From UBA2767 sp965228625 (GTDB taxonomy: Bacteria; Pseudomonadota; Alphaproteobacteria; Rhizobiales; Methyloligellaceae): a DNA stretch of 64,000 bases. Below, one piece after another: positions 53,774 to 62,424 of the stretch. Position 1 is the stretch's first letter, and each line of letters begins with the position of its first letter. Both the position numbers and the translations under genes were made by a program. The DNA lies in the NCBI GenBank assembly GCA_965228625.1, contig OZ245829.1, positions 4,216,001 through 4,280,000 on the forward strand, in the 5' to 3' direction. The notes beneath the pieces are model-generated. The model was not told where the DNA came from, searched no databases, and was given only the letters and a program-made list of their open reading frames with translations.

Positions 53774-54736
53774 ATGCGTACCAGGAAAGCCGCATATCTG
53801 AGCCAGAGACGCCGAAGGTCCTCCATGGGAGGCTGGCTGCTTTTCGCGCTCTATTTCGCCAGCCTTGTCCTGCTTGTCTTCAGCCGGCTCGAGAACGACC
53901 AGATCCGCGAGGTTCGCGGGCTTTTCACGGATCTCGTTTCTCCCATTCTGCATGCCGCGTCGCAGCCGGCGGTTTACGTGCGCCACAGCAGGGAGCAGCT
54001 CGTCGACTATCTGGAACTGTTCGACGAGATCGATCGCCTCAAGGAAGAGAACCAGAAGCTGAAGATCTGGCAGTGGCGCGCCCAGCGCCTGGAGCGCCGG
54101 CTGGAGCACATGAATACGCTGCTCAATGCGGTCGAGGAGACCGCGCTCAGATACGCCAGCGGTCATGTGATCGCCGATGCGCGCGGACCGTTCGCGAAGA
54201 GCGTCCTCGTCAATCTGGGACGTGAGCAGGGCGTGCGCAACGGCTATGCGGTCGTCGACGGTGACGGTTTCATCGGCCGCATCGTGCATTCCGGCGACAC
54301 CGCCTCGCGGGCCATTCTCATCAACGACCTGAACAGCCGGATCCCGGTTGTCGTCGGTCCCGCCGCCATCCGCGCGGTGCTCGTCGGCGACAACACCGGC
54401 GAACCGCGGCTCGAGTTCCTGCCCAACAGCGCCACCGTCTACGAGGGCGACGCGGTCTCGACCTCGGGGCACGGAGGCATGCTGCCGCGCGGGCTTCAGA
54501 TCGGCGTCGTGTCGCGGTCCGCCGAGCCCTACCGGGTGCAGACCAACGCAAAGCTCGGCGAGCTCGAATATGTGAGCGTCATTTTCTACGACTCGCCGGT
54601 GATCGCCGAGCGCGACAAACAGGACGCGCCGGGCGACACGATCGCTTCGGCCAAGGGCGATGACGCGGAACCGCCGGCGGCGGGAGAACTGCGCAACAAG
54701 CACGTCAAGGCGAAGGAAGAGGTTCAGGCCCGCTGA
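53774..54736 (+). CDS. mreC: Rod shape-determining protein MreC
   Basis: MreC is a bitopic membrane protein whose periplasmic part organises the elongation machinery and activates PBP2. The 320-residue protein has a basic N-terminus, a membrane helix (about 19-37, GGWLLFALYFASLVLLVFS), a coiled coil (about 72-115, REQLVDYLELFDEIDRLKEENQKLKIWQWRAQRLERRLEHMNTLL) and the beta-barrel core (ALRYASGHVIADARGPFAKSVLVNLGREQGVRNGYAVVDGDGFIGRIVHSGDTASRAILINDLNSRIPVVV). The C-terminal tail is charged and probably disordered. It lies 123 bases after mreB and 22 before mreD. Confidence 0.95.
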   Translation: MRTRKAAYLSQRRRRSSMGGWLLFALYFASLVLLVFSRLENDQIREVRGLFTDLVSPILHAASQPAVYVRHSREQLVDYLELFDEIDRLKEENQKLKIWQWRAQRLERRLEHMNTLLNAVEETALRYASGHVIADARGPFAKSVLVNLGREQGVRNGYAVVDGDGFIGRIVHSGDTASRAILINDLNSRIPVVVGPAAIRAVLVGDNTGEPRLEFLPNSATVYEGDAVSTSGHGGMLPRGLQIGVVSRSAEPYRVQTNAKLGELEYVSVIFYDSPVIAERDKQDAPGDTIASAKGDDAEPPAAGELRNKHVKAKEEVQAR

Positions 54737-54758
54737 GGGGCCTTGAGGAGTTGGACGG

Positions 54759-55259
54759 TTGATAAAGAGGATAATGCCGAGCACGATTCTCCTGGTCGCG
54801 GTGGTCATCGCCGCCGTGCCGTGGGCGCTGCCGGATTCGGCGATCTTCATTCTCCCGCTCCTCCTGATCATTCTCGTCTTCGTTCTGACCGTGCAGCGGG
54901 GCCATGAGCTTCCCGCGCTTTCGGTCTTCGCCGGCGGACTGATCATGGACGTCCTGACCGCCGGACCGCTCGGATACTGGGCGGCAATCTTCCTGCTGAC
55001 CTACACGCTCGCGGGGCTCTACCGCAGACGCACCAAGCCGCGCGATTTCGGCGGTATCTGGATCGCCTTCGCCGGAACCGCGGTGGCCGCGTCGGTCTCC
55101 GGCTGGGGCCTTGCGTCGCTCTACTTCGTGCGGGTGATCGACTGGCAGCCCATGCTGATCGCGAGCGTCACGGCGATCGCGCTGTTCCCGCTCGTCGCCT
55201 GGCCCATGCGCCGCTCCCTCGAGCTCGAGCGGCCGACCATCTTCACGGCGAGGCGCTAG
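54759..55259 (+). CDS. mreD: Rod shape-determining protein MreD
   Basis: MreD is a small polytopic membrane protein of the elongasome. The 166-residue product has about five hydrophobic segments, including STILLVAVVIAAVPWALP, AIFILPLLLIILVFVLTVQ, LSVFAGGLIMDVLTAGPLGYWAAIFLLTYTLAGLY (the MreD motif with GLI.D...G.PLG) and LIASVTAIALFPLVAWPM. The start is a TTG at 54759 with GAGGAG nine bases before; ATG 54774 is an alternative. It is placed between mreC and mrdA as usual. Confidence 0.9.
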   Translation: MIKRIMPSTILLVAVVIAAVPWALPDSAIFILPLLLIILVFVLTVQRGHELPALSVFAGGLIMDVLTAGPLGYWAAIFLLTYTLAGLYRRRTKPRDFGGIWIAFAGTAVAASVSGWGLASLYFVRVIDWQPMLIASVTAIALFPLVAWPMRRSLELERPTIFTARR

Positions 55260-55262
55260 GTC

Positions 55263-57137
55263 ATGGCCGAGTCGCGCGACGTGAAGATCCGGAACCGGCG
55301 GTTCACCCGCCGCGCGCTCATGCTCGGCAGCGCGCAGGTCGGCCTGTTCGGCGTGCTCGGCTGGCGGTTGCGCCAGTTGCAGGTGGTCGAATCCTCCAAA
55401 TACAGCCTGCTTGCGGAAGAAAACCGCATCAACATCCAGTTGCTCGCGCCGCGCCGCGGGCTGATCTTCGACCGCTTCGGCGAGCCCGTCGCCACCAACA
55501 GGGACACCATGCGCGTGTTCGTCGTGCCCGAGCTCTCCCAGGACCTTGTGGACTCGCTCGACCGTCTGGAGGAGATCATCGCCATCTCGCAGAACGTGCG
55601 CGCCCGCGTGCTGCGGCTTGCCCGCCGGCAGAGCCCGTACATCCCGATCGTTGTCGACGACACGCTGAGCTGGCGTCAGTTCGCGCAGATCAACGTCATG
55701 ACGCCTGGGCTGCCGGGTGTTCGCACCGACATCCTCTCCGTGCGCGAGTATCACGGCGGGCACAACATGGGGCACATCGTCGGCTATGTCGGCGCCGCCG
55801 ACCGGGAAGAGGTCAACGAGGCTCCGGTCACCCGGCTGCCCGGTTTTCGCGTCGGCAAGTCGGGCGTGGAAAAAGGCCTGGAGCCGAAGCTGCGCGGCAA
55901 GGCCGGCGTCGTAAAGCTGGAGGTGGACGCCCACGGGAACGCCATGCGCAAGCTGGAGACGCTGGCCAGCGAGCCGGGGCGGGACGTTGTGCTGACGATC
56001 GACGCCGAGTGCCAGAAGGCGGCCATGGAGCGGCTGAAGGACGAGCGCCGTGCCGCCGCCGTCGGCATGGATGTCCGCACCGGCGAGATCCTGGTGATGG
56101 CGTCGACGCCGAGCTTCGATCCCAACGACATCGTCTACGGCCTCGGCGACGGGGAGTGGCAGTCCATGTCCGATGCCGAGGACGACCCGCTCACCAACAG
56201 GACCATCCGCGGTCAGTACCCGCCGGGGTCGACCTTCAAGATGGTCACCGCGCTGGCCGGCCTCGAGGCGGGCGTGATCACGCAAAAGACGCGGTTCCAC
56301 TGCTATGGCGGCTTTTCCTACTCCAACCACTACTTCGGCTGCTGGAAGAAGCGCGGCCATCGGGCGACGAACGTGCGCAAGGCGCTCAAGGAGTCCTGCG
56401 ACGTGTTCTTCTACAACGTCGCGAAGCGCATCGGCATTACGAAGCTCTCGGCCATGGGGCACACGCTCGGCCTCGGCCAGACCTATGACTGCGGCCTGCC
56501 GCTGCAGAAGCCGGGCGTCATGCCGACGCCGGGTTGGAAGCGGGCAACCCTCGGCAAGCCCTGGTATGGCGGCGAGACCATCATCGCCGGCATCGGGCAG
56601 GGGTTCGTGCTGACGACGCCCTTGCAGCTCGCCGTGATGACCGCGCGCATCGCGACGGGACGCGCCATCGTGCCGCGCATCGTCCGGCCCGGCCCCGACG
56701 AGCAGGTGGAAGAAGCCGAGCCGCTCGATATCAAACCGGAGCACCTGGAGATCGTGCGCGAGGGCATGTGGGCGGTGGTCAATGAAGGCGGCGGCACGGC
56801 GGGCCGCGCGCGGCTGCCGATCGCCGGCGTCGAGATGGCCGGCAAGACCGGCACCTCCCAGGTGCATTCCGCCTCCAGCGGGCGCAAGAGCAGTTCATTG
56901 AAATGGCACCAGCGCGACCACGGCCTGTTCGTCGGCTATGCGCCGGCGGACAATCCGCGCTACGCGGTGGCCGCGATCGTCGAGCATGGCGGCAGCGGCT
57001 CGCGCGCCGCCTCGCCCGTGGTGCGCGATATCATGACGGCGCTGATGGAGCGCGATCCCGTCTCCAAGCCCGCCTATATCGCCCGCGACACGGAGCGCAG
57101 GACGGCGGGCGGCGCGGCAAGCGGAGGGGAGGGCTGA
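55263..57137 (+). CDS. mrdA: Penicillin-binding protein 2 (elongation transpeptidase)
   Basis: PBP2 cross-links peptidoglycan during cell elongation. The 624-residue protein has a cytoplasmic tail, an N-terminal membrane helix (about 18-36), the dimerisation domain (NRINIQLLAPRRGLIFDRFGEPVATN; HIVGYVGAADREEVNE; GKSGVEKGLEPKLRGKAG) and the transpeptidase domain with SxxK GSTFK (Ser323), SxN-type SCD (Ser378) and KTGTS (Lys528). GQGFVLTTPLQLAVMTARIATG is also typical. These are the beta-lactam-reactive motifs. It starts three bases after mreD and ends one base before rodA, so it is tightly coupled to both. Confidence 0.96.
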   Translation: MAESRDVKIRNRRFTRRALMLGSAQVGLFGVLGWRLRQLQVVESSKYSLLAEENRINIQLLAPRRGLIFDRFGEPVATNRDTMRVFVVPELSQDLVDSLDRLEEIIAISQNVRARVLRLARRQSPYIPIVVDDTLSWRQFAQINVMTPGLPGVRTDILSVREYHGGHNMGHIVGYVGAADREEVNEAPVTRLPGFRVGKSGVEKGLEPKLRGKAGVVKLEVDAHGNAMRKLETLASEPGRDVVLTIDAECQKAAMERLKDERRAAAVGMDVRTGEILVMASTPSFDPNDIVYGLGDGEWQSMSDAEDDPLTNRTIRGQYPPGSTFKMVTALAGLEAGVITQKTRFHCYGGFSYSNHYFGCWKKRGHRATNVRKALKESCDVFFYNVAKRIGITKLSAMGHTLGLGQTYDCGLPLQKPGVMPTPGWKRATLGKPWYGGETIIAGIGQGFVLTTPLQLAVMTARIATGRAIVPRIVRPGPDEQVEEAEPLDIKPEHLEIVREGMWAVVNEGGGTAGRARLPIAGVEMAGKTGTSQVHSASSGRKSSSLKWHQRDHGLFVGYAPADNPRYAVAAIVEHGGSGSRAASPVVRDIMTALMERDPVSKPAYIARDTERRTAGGAASGGEG

Positions 57138-57138
57138 G

Positions 57139-58284
57139 ATGTTCGCCGGACCCCTCGAAGCGCCCCGCCTGAGCTTCGGCGAGAAACTGCTCGCCTTCAA
57201 CTGGGTCTTTGTGCTGCTGATCTCCTGCCTCGCCTGCGTCGGCGCGGCGGCGCTCTATTCGGTCGCCGGCGGTTCGTTCGATCCGTGGGCGGAGGCCCAC
57301 GTGATCCGCTACTGCCTCGGCCTCGGGCTGCTGTTCGCGGTCGCGCTTACCGACATCCGGGTCTGGGTGAAGCTCGCCTATCCGGTCTACTTCGTCGCGC
57401 TCGCCCTGCTGGCGGCGGTGCCGCTGATCGGCGTGGAGTCCGGCGGCGCGCAGCGCTGGCTGCAGTTCGGCAGCTTCAGCTTCCAGCCGGCGGAGCTGAT
57501 GAAGGTGGCGCTCGTGCTCGCGCTCGCGCGCTACTTTGAATGGCTTCCGTCCCGGCACATCTCGAACCCGCTGGCGCTCATGATCCCGGTGCTGATGATC
57601 CTCGTGCCTGTCGGCCTCGTGGTCATGCAGCCCGACCTCGGCACGGCGGTGCTGTTCGCGGCCGTCGGCGGCGGCCTCCTGTTCCTCGCCGGCGCGAGCT
57701 GGATCTATTTCGTGTTCGGCATTGTCGGCGTCCTCGGCGCGGTTCCCTTCGTCTGGAACCTGCTGCACGAGTACCAGCAGGCGCGGGTGCTGACCTTCAT
57801 CGATCCGGGCAAGGACCCGCTGGGTGCGGGCTACCACATCCTGCAGTCCAAGATCGCGGTGGGGTCCGGCGGCGTGACCGGCAAGGGCTACATGCAGGGC
57901 ACGCAGAGCCAGCTCGATTTCCTGCCCGAGAAGCACACCGACTTCATCTTCACCATGTTCGCCGAGGAGATGGGGTTCATCGGCACGGTCAGCCTGCTGA
58001 TCGTCTACCTGCTGGTGCTGCTCTCCATCGTCTACATGGCGGTGCGCTGCCGCAGCCAGTTCGCGCGCCTTGTCGCCGCCGGCGTCGGCATCACCCTGTT
58101 CGTCTATGTGTTCATCAACGTGGCGATGGTGTTGGGGCTCGTGCCCGTGGTCGGCGTGCCGCTGCCGCTGGTGTCATACGGCGGCACGTCGATGATCACG
58201 CTGATGTTCGGCTTCGGCCTGGTGCTCAACGCCCATGTGCACCGCCGCACGCGGCTCCGCCGCCACGAGATCGGACTGTTCTGA
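57139..58284 (+). CDS. rodA: Rod shape-determining protein RodA (SEDS glycosyltransferase)
   Basis: RodA polymerises glycan strands from lipid II as partner of PBP2. The 381-residue protein has about ten membrane helices and the SEDS landmarks: GVESGGAQRWLQFGSFSFQPAELMKVALVLALARYF, VGLVVMQPDLGTAVLFAAVGGGLLFLAG (with the conserved Asp), LTFIDPGKDPLGAGYHILQSKIAVGSGGVTGKGYMQGTQSQLDFLPEKHTDFIFTMFAEEMGFIG and PLPLVSYGGTSMITLMFGFGLVLNAHVHR. It closes the elongasome operon; the tRNA-Lys gene follows after 88 bases. Confidence 0.97.
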   Translation: MFAGPLEAPRLSFGEKLLAFNWVFVLLISCLACVGAAALYSVAGGSFDPWAEAHVIRYCLGLGLLFAVALTDIRVWVKLAYPVYFVALALLAAVPLIGVESGGAQRWLQFGSFSFQPAELMKVALVLALARYFEWLPSRHISNPLALMIPVLMILVPVGLVVMQPDLGTAVLFAAVGGGLLFLAGASWIYFVFGIVGVLGAVPFVWNLLHEYQQARVLTFIDPGKDPLGAGYHILQSKIAVGSGGVTGKGYMQGTQSQLDFLPEKHTDFIFTMFAEEMGFIGTVSLLIVYLLVLLSIVYMAVRCRSQFARLVAAGVGITLFVYVFINVAMVLGLVPVVGVPLPLVSYGGTSMITLMFGFGLVLNAHVHRRTRLRRHEIGLF

Positions 58285-58372
58285 CGCGCGGGCTCCTGTC
58301 TGCTGGACAGGCTCGCACCTTGAATGATATGGGAAAGGCGTGAAGGACGACCTCGTCCTGTCCACCCCTTTC

Positions 58373-58448
<76 letters not shown>

Positions 58449-58528
58449 TTCCTTCAACAAATTTCAGCACATTGTTCTGTAAGCCGAATAAGATGTGATT
58501 CTCTCGAGTATTGCAGGGGGTGATTCGA

Positions 58529-59626
58529 GTGAAGCTGGTAGATCTATATTCTGGAACCGGCGGATTCTCTACGGGAGCGCACCGTGCGGGTCTATCTGTC
58601 CATGCCGCCATTGATGTTGATCCAATACTAACATCCTCTTTTGCCTACAACTTTCCGAATACGAAACTAAGAACTGCGGACCTGTCGGAGGTATCCGGTG
58701 CTGAAATCGAACAGCTTGTCGGAGGAAGGGTAGACGGTGTTTTCGGCGGTCCTCCCTGCCAGGGCTTTAGCAGTATCGGTAGAAGAGACATAAATGATCC
58801 GCGGCGATTGCTGCTGGGACATTTTTTCAGGCTAGTGGATGAACTGCGGCCATCGTTCTTTGTCATGGAAAACGTTGTTGGCCTTGGCCAAGGAGAGGCA
58901 AGGTTGGTTCTAGATGCCGCTGTTGATTCCATAGCGAGCAAGTACGACGTTTTGGGGCCGCTTGTTCTTGATGCTGCCGATTACGGGGCAGCTACCAAGA
59001 GAAAACGGGTTTTCATGATCGGATATGATCCCGTTAGCTGCGATCCTCTCTCGTTGAGCGATATTGAAGACTTTCGTGCGCCCTCGGCGACGGTCAAAGA
59101 GGCGATCAGCGATTTGGCGGATGGCTGCTTCGTCTGCGAAGATGAAGACGGTTTCGATGTATGGGAGTTGCCCGCAGGGAAGGAATTGTCGACCTACGCA
59201 ACAAAACTCCGTTCCGAAAACTTGATGTTCACGGGCCACAGATTGACCAATCATAGTCAGGCTGTATCGGAACGGTTTAAGACCATTCCCCAGGGAGGCA
59301 TCGACAACGTGGGGCGCCATCCGCGCTTATCTTGGACCGCGCAATGTCCAACGCTGCGGGCAGGCACAGGGTCCGACAAAGGATCGTATCAATCGGTCCG
59401 CCCAATTCATCCGGAACTTCCGCGTGTGATAACTGTGCGTGAGGCAGCAAGGTTGCAGGGATTCTCAGACGAGCATCGATTCCATTCGACGATTTGGCAC
59501 AGCTTTAGGATGATAGGGAATAGCGTTTCGCCATTTGTCGCCGAAGCCATTTTTCGCGCAATGAAGCGAGTATGTGTGGTGAGCACTGGTTCTGCATGTT
59601 CAGCAAGTCTTGAGGCAGCGGAGTAG
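58529..59626 (+). CDS. C5-cytosine DNA methyltransferase (Dcm family)
   Basis: The enzyme transfers a methyl group from SAM to C5 of cytosine in a specific DNA sequence. Start GTG 58529 follows AGGGGG (58515-58520) and gives 365 residues opening MKLVDLYSGTGGFSTG, motif I. Further motifs are IV GGPPCQGFSSIGRR with catalytic Cys77, VI FFVMENVVGL (ENV), VIII ATKRKRVFMIGYD, a target-recognition region (about 200-300) and IX-X, ITVREAARLQGFSDEHRF and RMIGNSVSPFVAEAIF. All catalytic motifs are present, so it is probably active; the target site cannot be read from sequence. It is the first gene of the island, four bases before vsr. Confidence 0.95.
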   Translation: MKLVDLYSGTGGFSTGAHRAGLSVHAAIDVDPILTSSFAYNFPNTKLRTADLSEVSGAEIEQLVGGRVDGVFGGPPCQGFSSIGRRDINDPRRLLLGHFFRLVDELRPSFFVMENVVGLGQGEARLVLDAAVDSIASKYDVLGPLVLDAADYGAATKRKRVFMIGYDPVSCDPLSLSDIEDFRAPSATVKEAISDLADGCFVCEDEDGFDVWELPAGKELSTYATKLRSENLMFTGHRLTNHSQAVSERFKTIPQGGIDNVGRHPRLSWTAQCPTLRAGTGSDKGSYQSVRPIHPELPRVITVREAARLQGFSDEHRFHSTIWHSFRMIGNSVSPFVAEAIFRAMKRVCVVSTGSACSASLEAAE

Positions 59627-59629
59627 GGA

Positions 59630-60040
59630 ATGACTGATCGGCTTTCTCCCGAGCGCCGATCAAGGTTGATGTCGCGCGTGCGGTCGAAGAACACGCTTCC
59701 CGAGCTGCGTGTTCGGCGTGCTGCTCATGCAATGGGTCTGCGTTTTCGATTGCATCGAGGCGATCTTCCGGGAAGGCCGGATCTCGTATTCCCGAAACAC
59801 CGTACGGCAATCTTCGTTCACGGTTGCTTTTGGCATCGACATGAAAACTGCGCAAAGGCCAGCACGCCGAAAACACGTGTGCGATATTGGCAGGAAAAGT
59901 TCGACAAAAATGTCGCCCGGGATAGGAAGAACATTGCGGCGTTAGCTGACCTCGGATGGACAGTCGGCGTAATATGGGAATGTGAGACGAAATCGCCAGA
60001 GAGTCTCGCCAATCGCCTGGAACGCATTTTTTCAATTTGA
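59630..60040 (+). CDS. vsr: Very short patch repair endonuclease Vsr
   Basis: Vsr nicks 5' of the T in T:G mismatches formed when 5-methylcytosine deaminates, which explains its place beside a C5-methyltransferase gene. The 136-residue protein begins MTDRLSPERRSRLMSRVRSKNT and has the catalytic site GRPDLVFPKHRTAIFVHGCFWHRHENC: Asp51, His64 and His69 fall at the same residue numbers as in E. coli Vsr. The zinc ligands are Cys66, His71, Cys74 and Cys118 (VIWECETK). Length and motifs are complete. GGAG precedes the ATG at 59630, and the gene overlaps the longest frame of the HNH gene. Confidence 0.95.
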   Translation: MTDRLSPERRSRLMSRVRSKNTLPELRVRRAAHAMGLRFRLHRGDLPGRPDLVFPKHRTAIFVHGCFWHRHENCAKASTPKTRVRYWQEKFDKNVARDRKNIAALADLGWTVGVIWECETKSPESLANRLERIFSI

Positions 60041-60060
60041 GTGTGGGGACTGGTGCCGCG

Positions 60061-60972
60061 ATGAAGGCGATCCTGGATACCAAGCCACAATCAGCTTACG
60101 ACGACGAAATCGCTAGCCGTTACCATTTCCCTCCTAGGTATCTGAGTACAATTAGCAAGTGCATCGGTGATTGGGTAATTTTCCGATCTCCAAGAGCTGC
60201 CGGAACAGGGATTGCGTATATTGGAGTAGGCCGTATTACGAGCATTACCCCGGATCCGACCAAACCAGGTTACAACTACGCGGAAATCGACGACTTTCTT
60301 TTTTTTGATGATCCGGTCGCCTGGAGGGTTGACGGTCGATATGCCGAAGCAGCTCTGCGAGAGATCGAGAATGTATCAACCGTGGGTCTTTACCTTCGCG
60401 GCAAATCTGTCCGCGAGGTCGGAGAAGAAGATTTCGCTGCAATTGTGGAGTCAGGATTTTCGGATACTCTGGACCCGACAAACGCAACAATTTTCGGTCT
60501 TGAAGCAGACGACGTCGACGCTTCGACTTGGGAGCTGTTGGATCCTCATAAGCGCGTAGTTGAACGCCGCATTGCAAAAATCTTGGTGAACCGGAAAATC
60601 CGCGATGCCAGCTTTAGGCGTGCGGTATGCGTTGCCTATGGCAATCGTTGTGCCATAACAGGCCTGAAGATAGTGAATAGCAAGGGGCAATCAGAGGTGC
60701 AGGCTGCTCATATATTGCCAGTTGAATCAGACGGTCCGGATATCGTGCAGAATGGGATCGCGCTGTCCGCTACGGTGCATTGGTTGTTCGACAATCACCT
60801 GATTTCGCTTGACCATGATTATAGACTTCTCGTTTCGAATGCCAAAATTCCTCACAAACTCAGAGATTTATTTGTGCCTTTCATGAAGCCGATACTGTTG
60901 CCCAACGATACTCGACTGTGGCCACTGCAAAAATACATGGCTATTCACCGGCAACAATTCAGTGGGAAATAA
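60061..60972 (+). CDS. HNH endonuclease with N-terminal reader-like domain, candidate restriction enzyme
   Basis: From ATG 60061 the 303-residue protein has two parts. The N-terminal 100 residues (DTKPQSAYDDEIASRYHFPPRYLSTISKCIGDWVIFRSPR...GIAYIGVGRITSITPDP...YNYAEIDDFLFFDDPVAWR) resemble the beta-rich PUA/EVE-like modules found in modification- or sequence-reading nucleases; this is inference. The C-terminal 110 residues form an HNH nuclease: AVCVAYGNRCAITGLKI, AAHILPVESDGPDIVQNGIALSATVHWLFDNHLISLD with His217, Asn231 and His240. Genes of this type often sit next to dcm-vsr pairs, so it is the likely cutting subunit. TTG 60037 is a possible earlier start overlapping the vsr stop. Confidence 0.87.
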   Translation: MKAILDTKPQSAYDDEIASRYHFPPRYLSTISKCIGDWVIFRSPRAAGTGIAYIGVGRITSITPDPTKPGYNYAEIDDFLFFDDPVAWRVDGRYAEAALREIENVSTVGLYLRGKSVREVGEEDFAAIVESGFSDTLDPTNATIFGLEADDVDASTWELLDPHKRVVERRIAKILVNRKIRDASFRRAVCVAYGNRCAITGLKIVNSKGQSEVQAAHILPVESDGPDIVQNGIALSATVHWLFDNHLISLDHDYRLLVSNAKIPHKLRDLFVPFMKPILLPNDTRLWPLQKYMAIHRQQFSGK

Positions 60973-61073
60973 GAAGTCGGTTCACTGGAATTTTAGAAAC
61001 GAAAAGAGTGGATTGCTCGAAAATAGCTCGTAGAATATGCGAGTGATCATAAAATATTGAGGGAAGGTTATTT

Positions 61074-62423
61074 TTGGCAAAGTTCGTTCCGACAGACGAG
61101 GATGATCTATCCAAAGCCGATGCTTCCCCGACCAAGGCATTCTTTGTCGAGATCATTATTAGGGATATCCAACTAGATCAGGCAATTCAGGACCTGGTCG
61201 ACAACTGTATTGACGGGGCAAAACGACTGCGACCGGGACCAGACGCAGATTACACGGATTTGTGGGTCAAGATTGAGCTGAGCGCAGATGAGTTCCGCAT
61301 AAAGGACAACTGCGGCGGTATTCCTCTCGACATCGCCCGCAAATACGCCTTCAAATTTGGCAGGGCAAAGGGCTTCGAGCCGACGTCCCACTCCGTCGGA
61401 CAATTCGGCGTTGGAATGAAGCGCGCCCTGTTCAAGATGGGCGACAAGTTCAGCGTCTCCTCAACAGAACCGGAGCATAGTTTCAAGGTCGAAGTCGATG
61501 TGCCGACGTGGGCCGACAACGATTTTGTTTGGGATTTCGATATCAAAGACCTCGTTGTGGGTGAGCATCCGCTTGAGGAAACGGGAACAGATATCGAAGT
61601 CACACAACTTGATTCTGCCGTAGCATCTTTGTTTGCTCAGGAAGCATTCGTTAGTAAATTGAGGCAGGACATTCGTACGGTGCAGCAGCATCCGCTACGT
61701 CTGGGCCTCTCAATATCATTGAACGACGAAGTTATAATTCCTACGGAGTGGCAGTTGAAAGACGGTGAAGGTATCACTCCTGCCTTTCGCCGTTTTGAAG
61801 ATGACCTAGGCGGCGAATCTCCTCTCATTACTCGGCTATATGCTGGAGTCGGAGACTCAAGTAACGCACACGCGGGCTGGTATGTTTTCTGTAATGGTCG
61901 ATGTATCCTCGATTCAGATCAGGGAGCTACTACCGGTTGGGATGAAATTACCGAAGATGGTGTGGGGATTCCAAAGTTCCACGGTCAATTCAGCCGATTT
62001 CGTGGATATGCATTTCTTGACTCGGCTGATGCCACAATCCTCCCCTGGAACACGACAAAGACGGGGCTCAATCTAGAATCAGATGCGTATCGTAGGTTGC
62101 AAGGCAGGCTTATCGATATCACTAGACCAGTGATTGATTTTCTCAACAACCTTGATGCCGAAAAAGATTTCGAAGAGGCCGACAAAGTGCTGAGCGTTTC
62201 TCTCCGGCAAGCCACTTCCGTTGCACTAGAGAGGCTCCCGGAGCGCAAATCGTTCGAATTCACTGCACCGCCGCGCCGCGGTCCTCCGCTCTCCCGCATT
62301 AGCTATCAGAGGCCGAAGGCCGATGCTGATCTGCTGAAGGATGCATTGGACGCAAAGAACAACAGGGATTTAGGGGAGAAATCCTTCGACTACGCCTATA
62401 TGAACTTGGTCGAGGAAGACTGA
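61074..62423 (+). CDS. GHKL (MutL/MORC-like) ATPase of a modification system
   Basis: The 449-residue protein has the Bergerat ATP-binding fold: N box AIQDLVDNCIDGAKR (Asp40 at the usual catalytic Glu position, Asn44), G1 box FRIKDNCGGIPLD (Asp78) and G2 box SVGQFGVGMKRALFKMG (107-123, Lys116). A second part (about 150-340) resembles the S5-like transducer region of MutL/MORC proteins. The C-terminal 110 residues are charged and helical. Prokaryotic MORC-like ATPases in operons with Dcm and Vsr were described by Iyer, Abhiman and Aravind (2008) and are thought to act as ATP-driven clamps or regulators in restriction. The start is TTG 61074 after GGGAAGG; no ATG fits. It overlaps nothing upstream and is one base from the last gene. 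Confidence 0.88.
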   Translation: MAKFVPTDEDDLSKADASPTKAFFVEIIIRDIQLDQAIQDLVDNCIDGAKRLRPGPDADYTDLWVKIELSADEFRIKDNCGGIPLDIARKYAFKFGRAKGFEPTSHSVGQFGVGMKRALFKMGDKFSVSSTEPEHSFKVEVDVPTWADNDFVWDFDIKDLVVGEHPLEETGTDIEVTQLDSAVASLFAQEAFVSKLRQDIRTVQQHPLRLGLSISLNDEVIIPTEWQLKDGEGITPAFRRFEDDLGGESPLITRLYAGVGDSSNAHAGWYVFCNGRCILDSDQGATTGWDEITEDGVGIPKFHGQFSRFRGYAFLDSADATILPWNTTKTGLNLESDAYRRLQGRLIDITRPVIDFLNNLDAEKDFEEADKVLSVSLRQATSVALERLPERKSFEFTAPPRRGPPLSRISYQRPKADADLLKDALDAKNNRDLGEKSFDYAYMNLVEED

Positions 62424-62424
62424 T

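Noticed and set aside
54705..56867. A 720-codon open frame on the minus strand opposite mreD and mrdA
   Set aside because: It is antisense to well-identified genes in GC-rich DNA, its translation is dominated by Arg, His, Ala and Gly with no family motifs, and the plus-strand genes explain the region fully.
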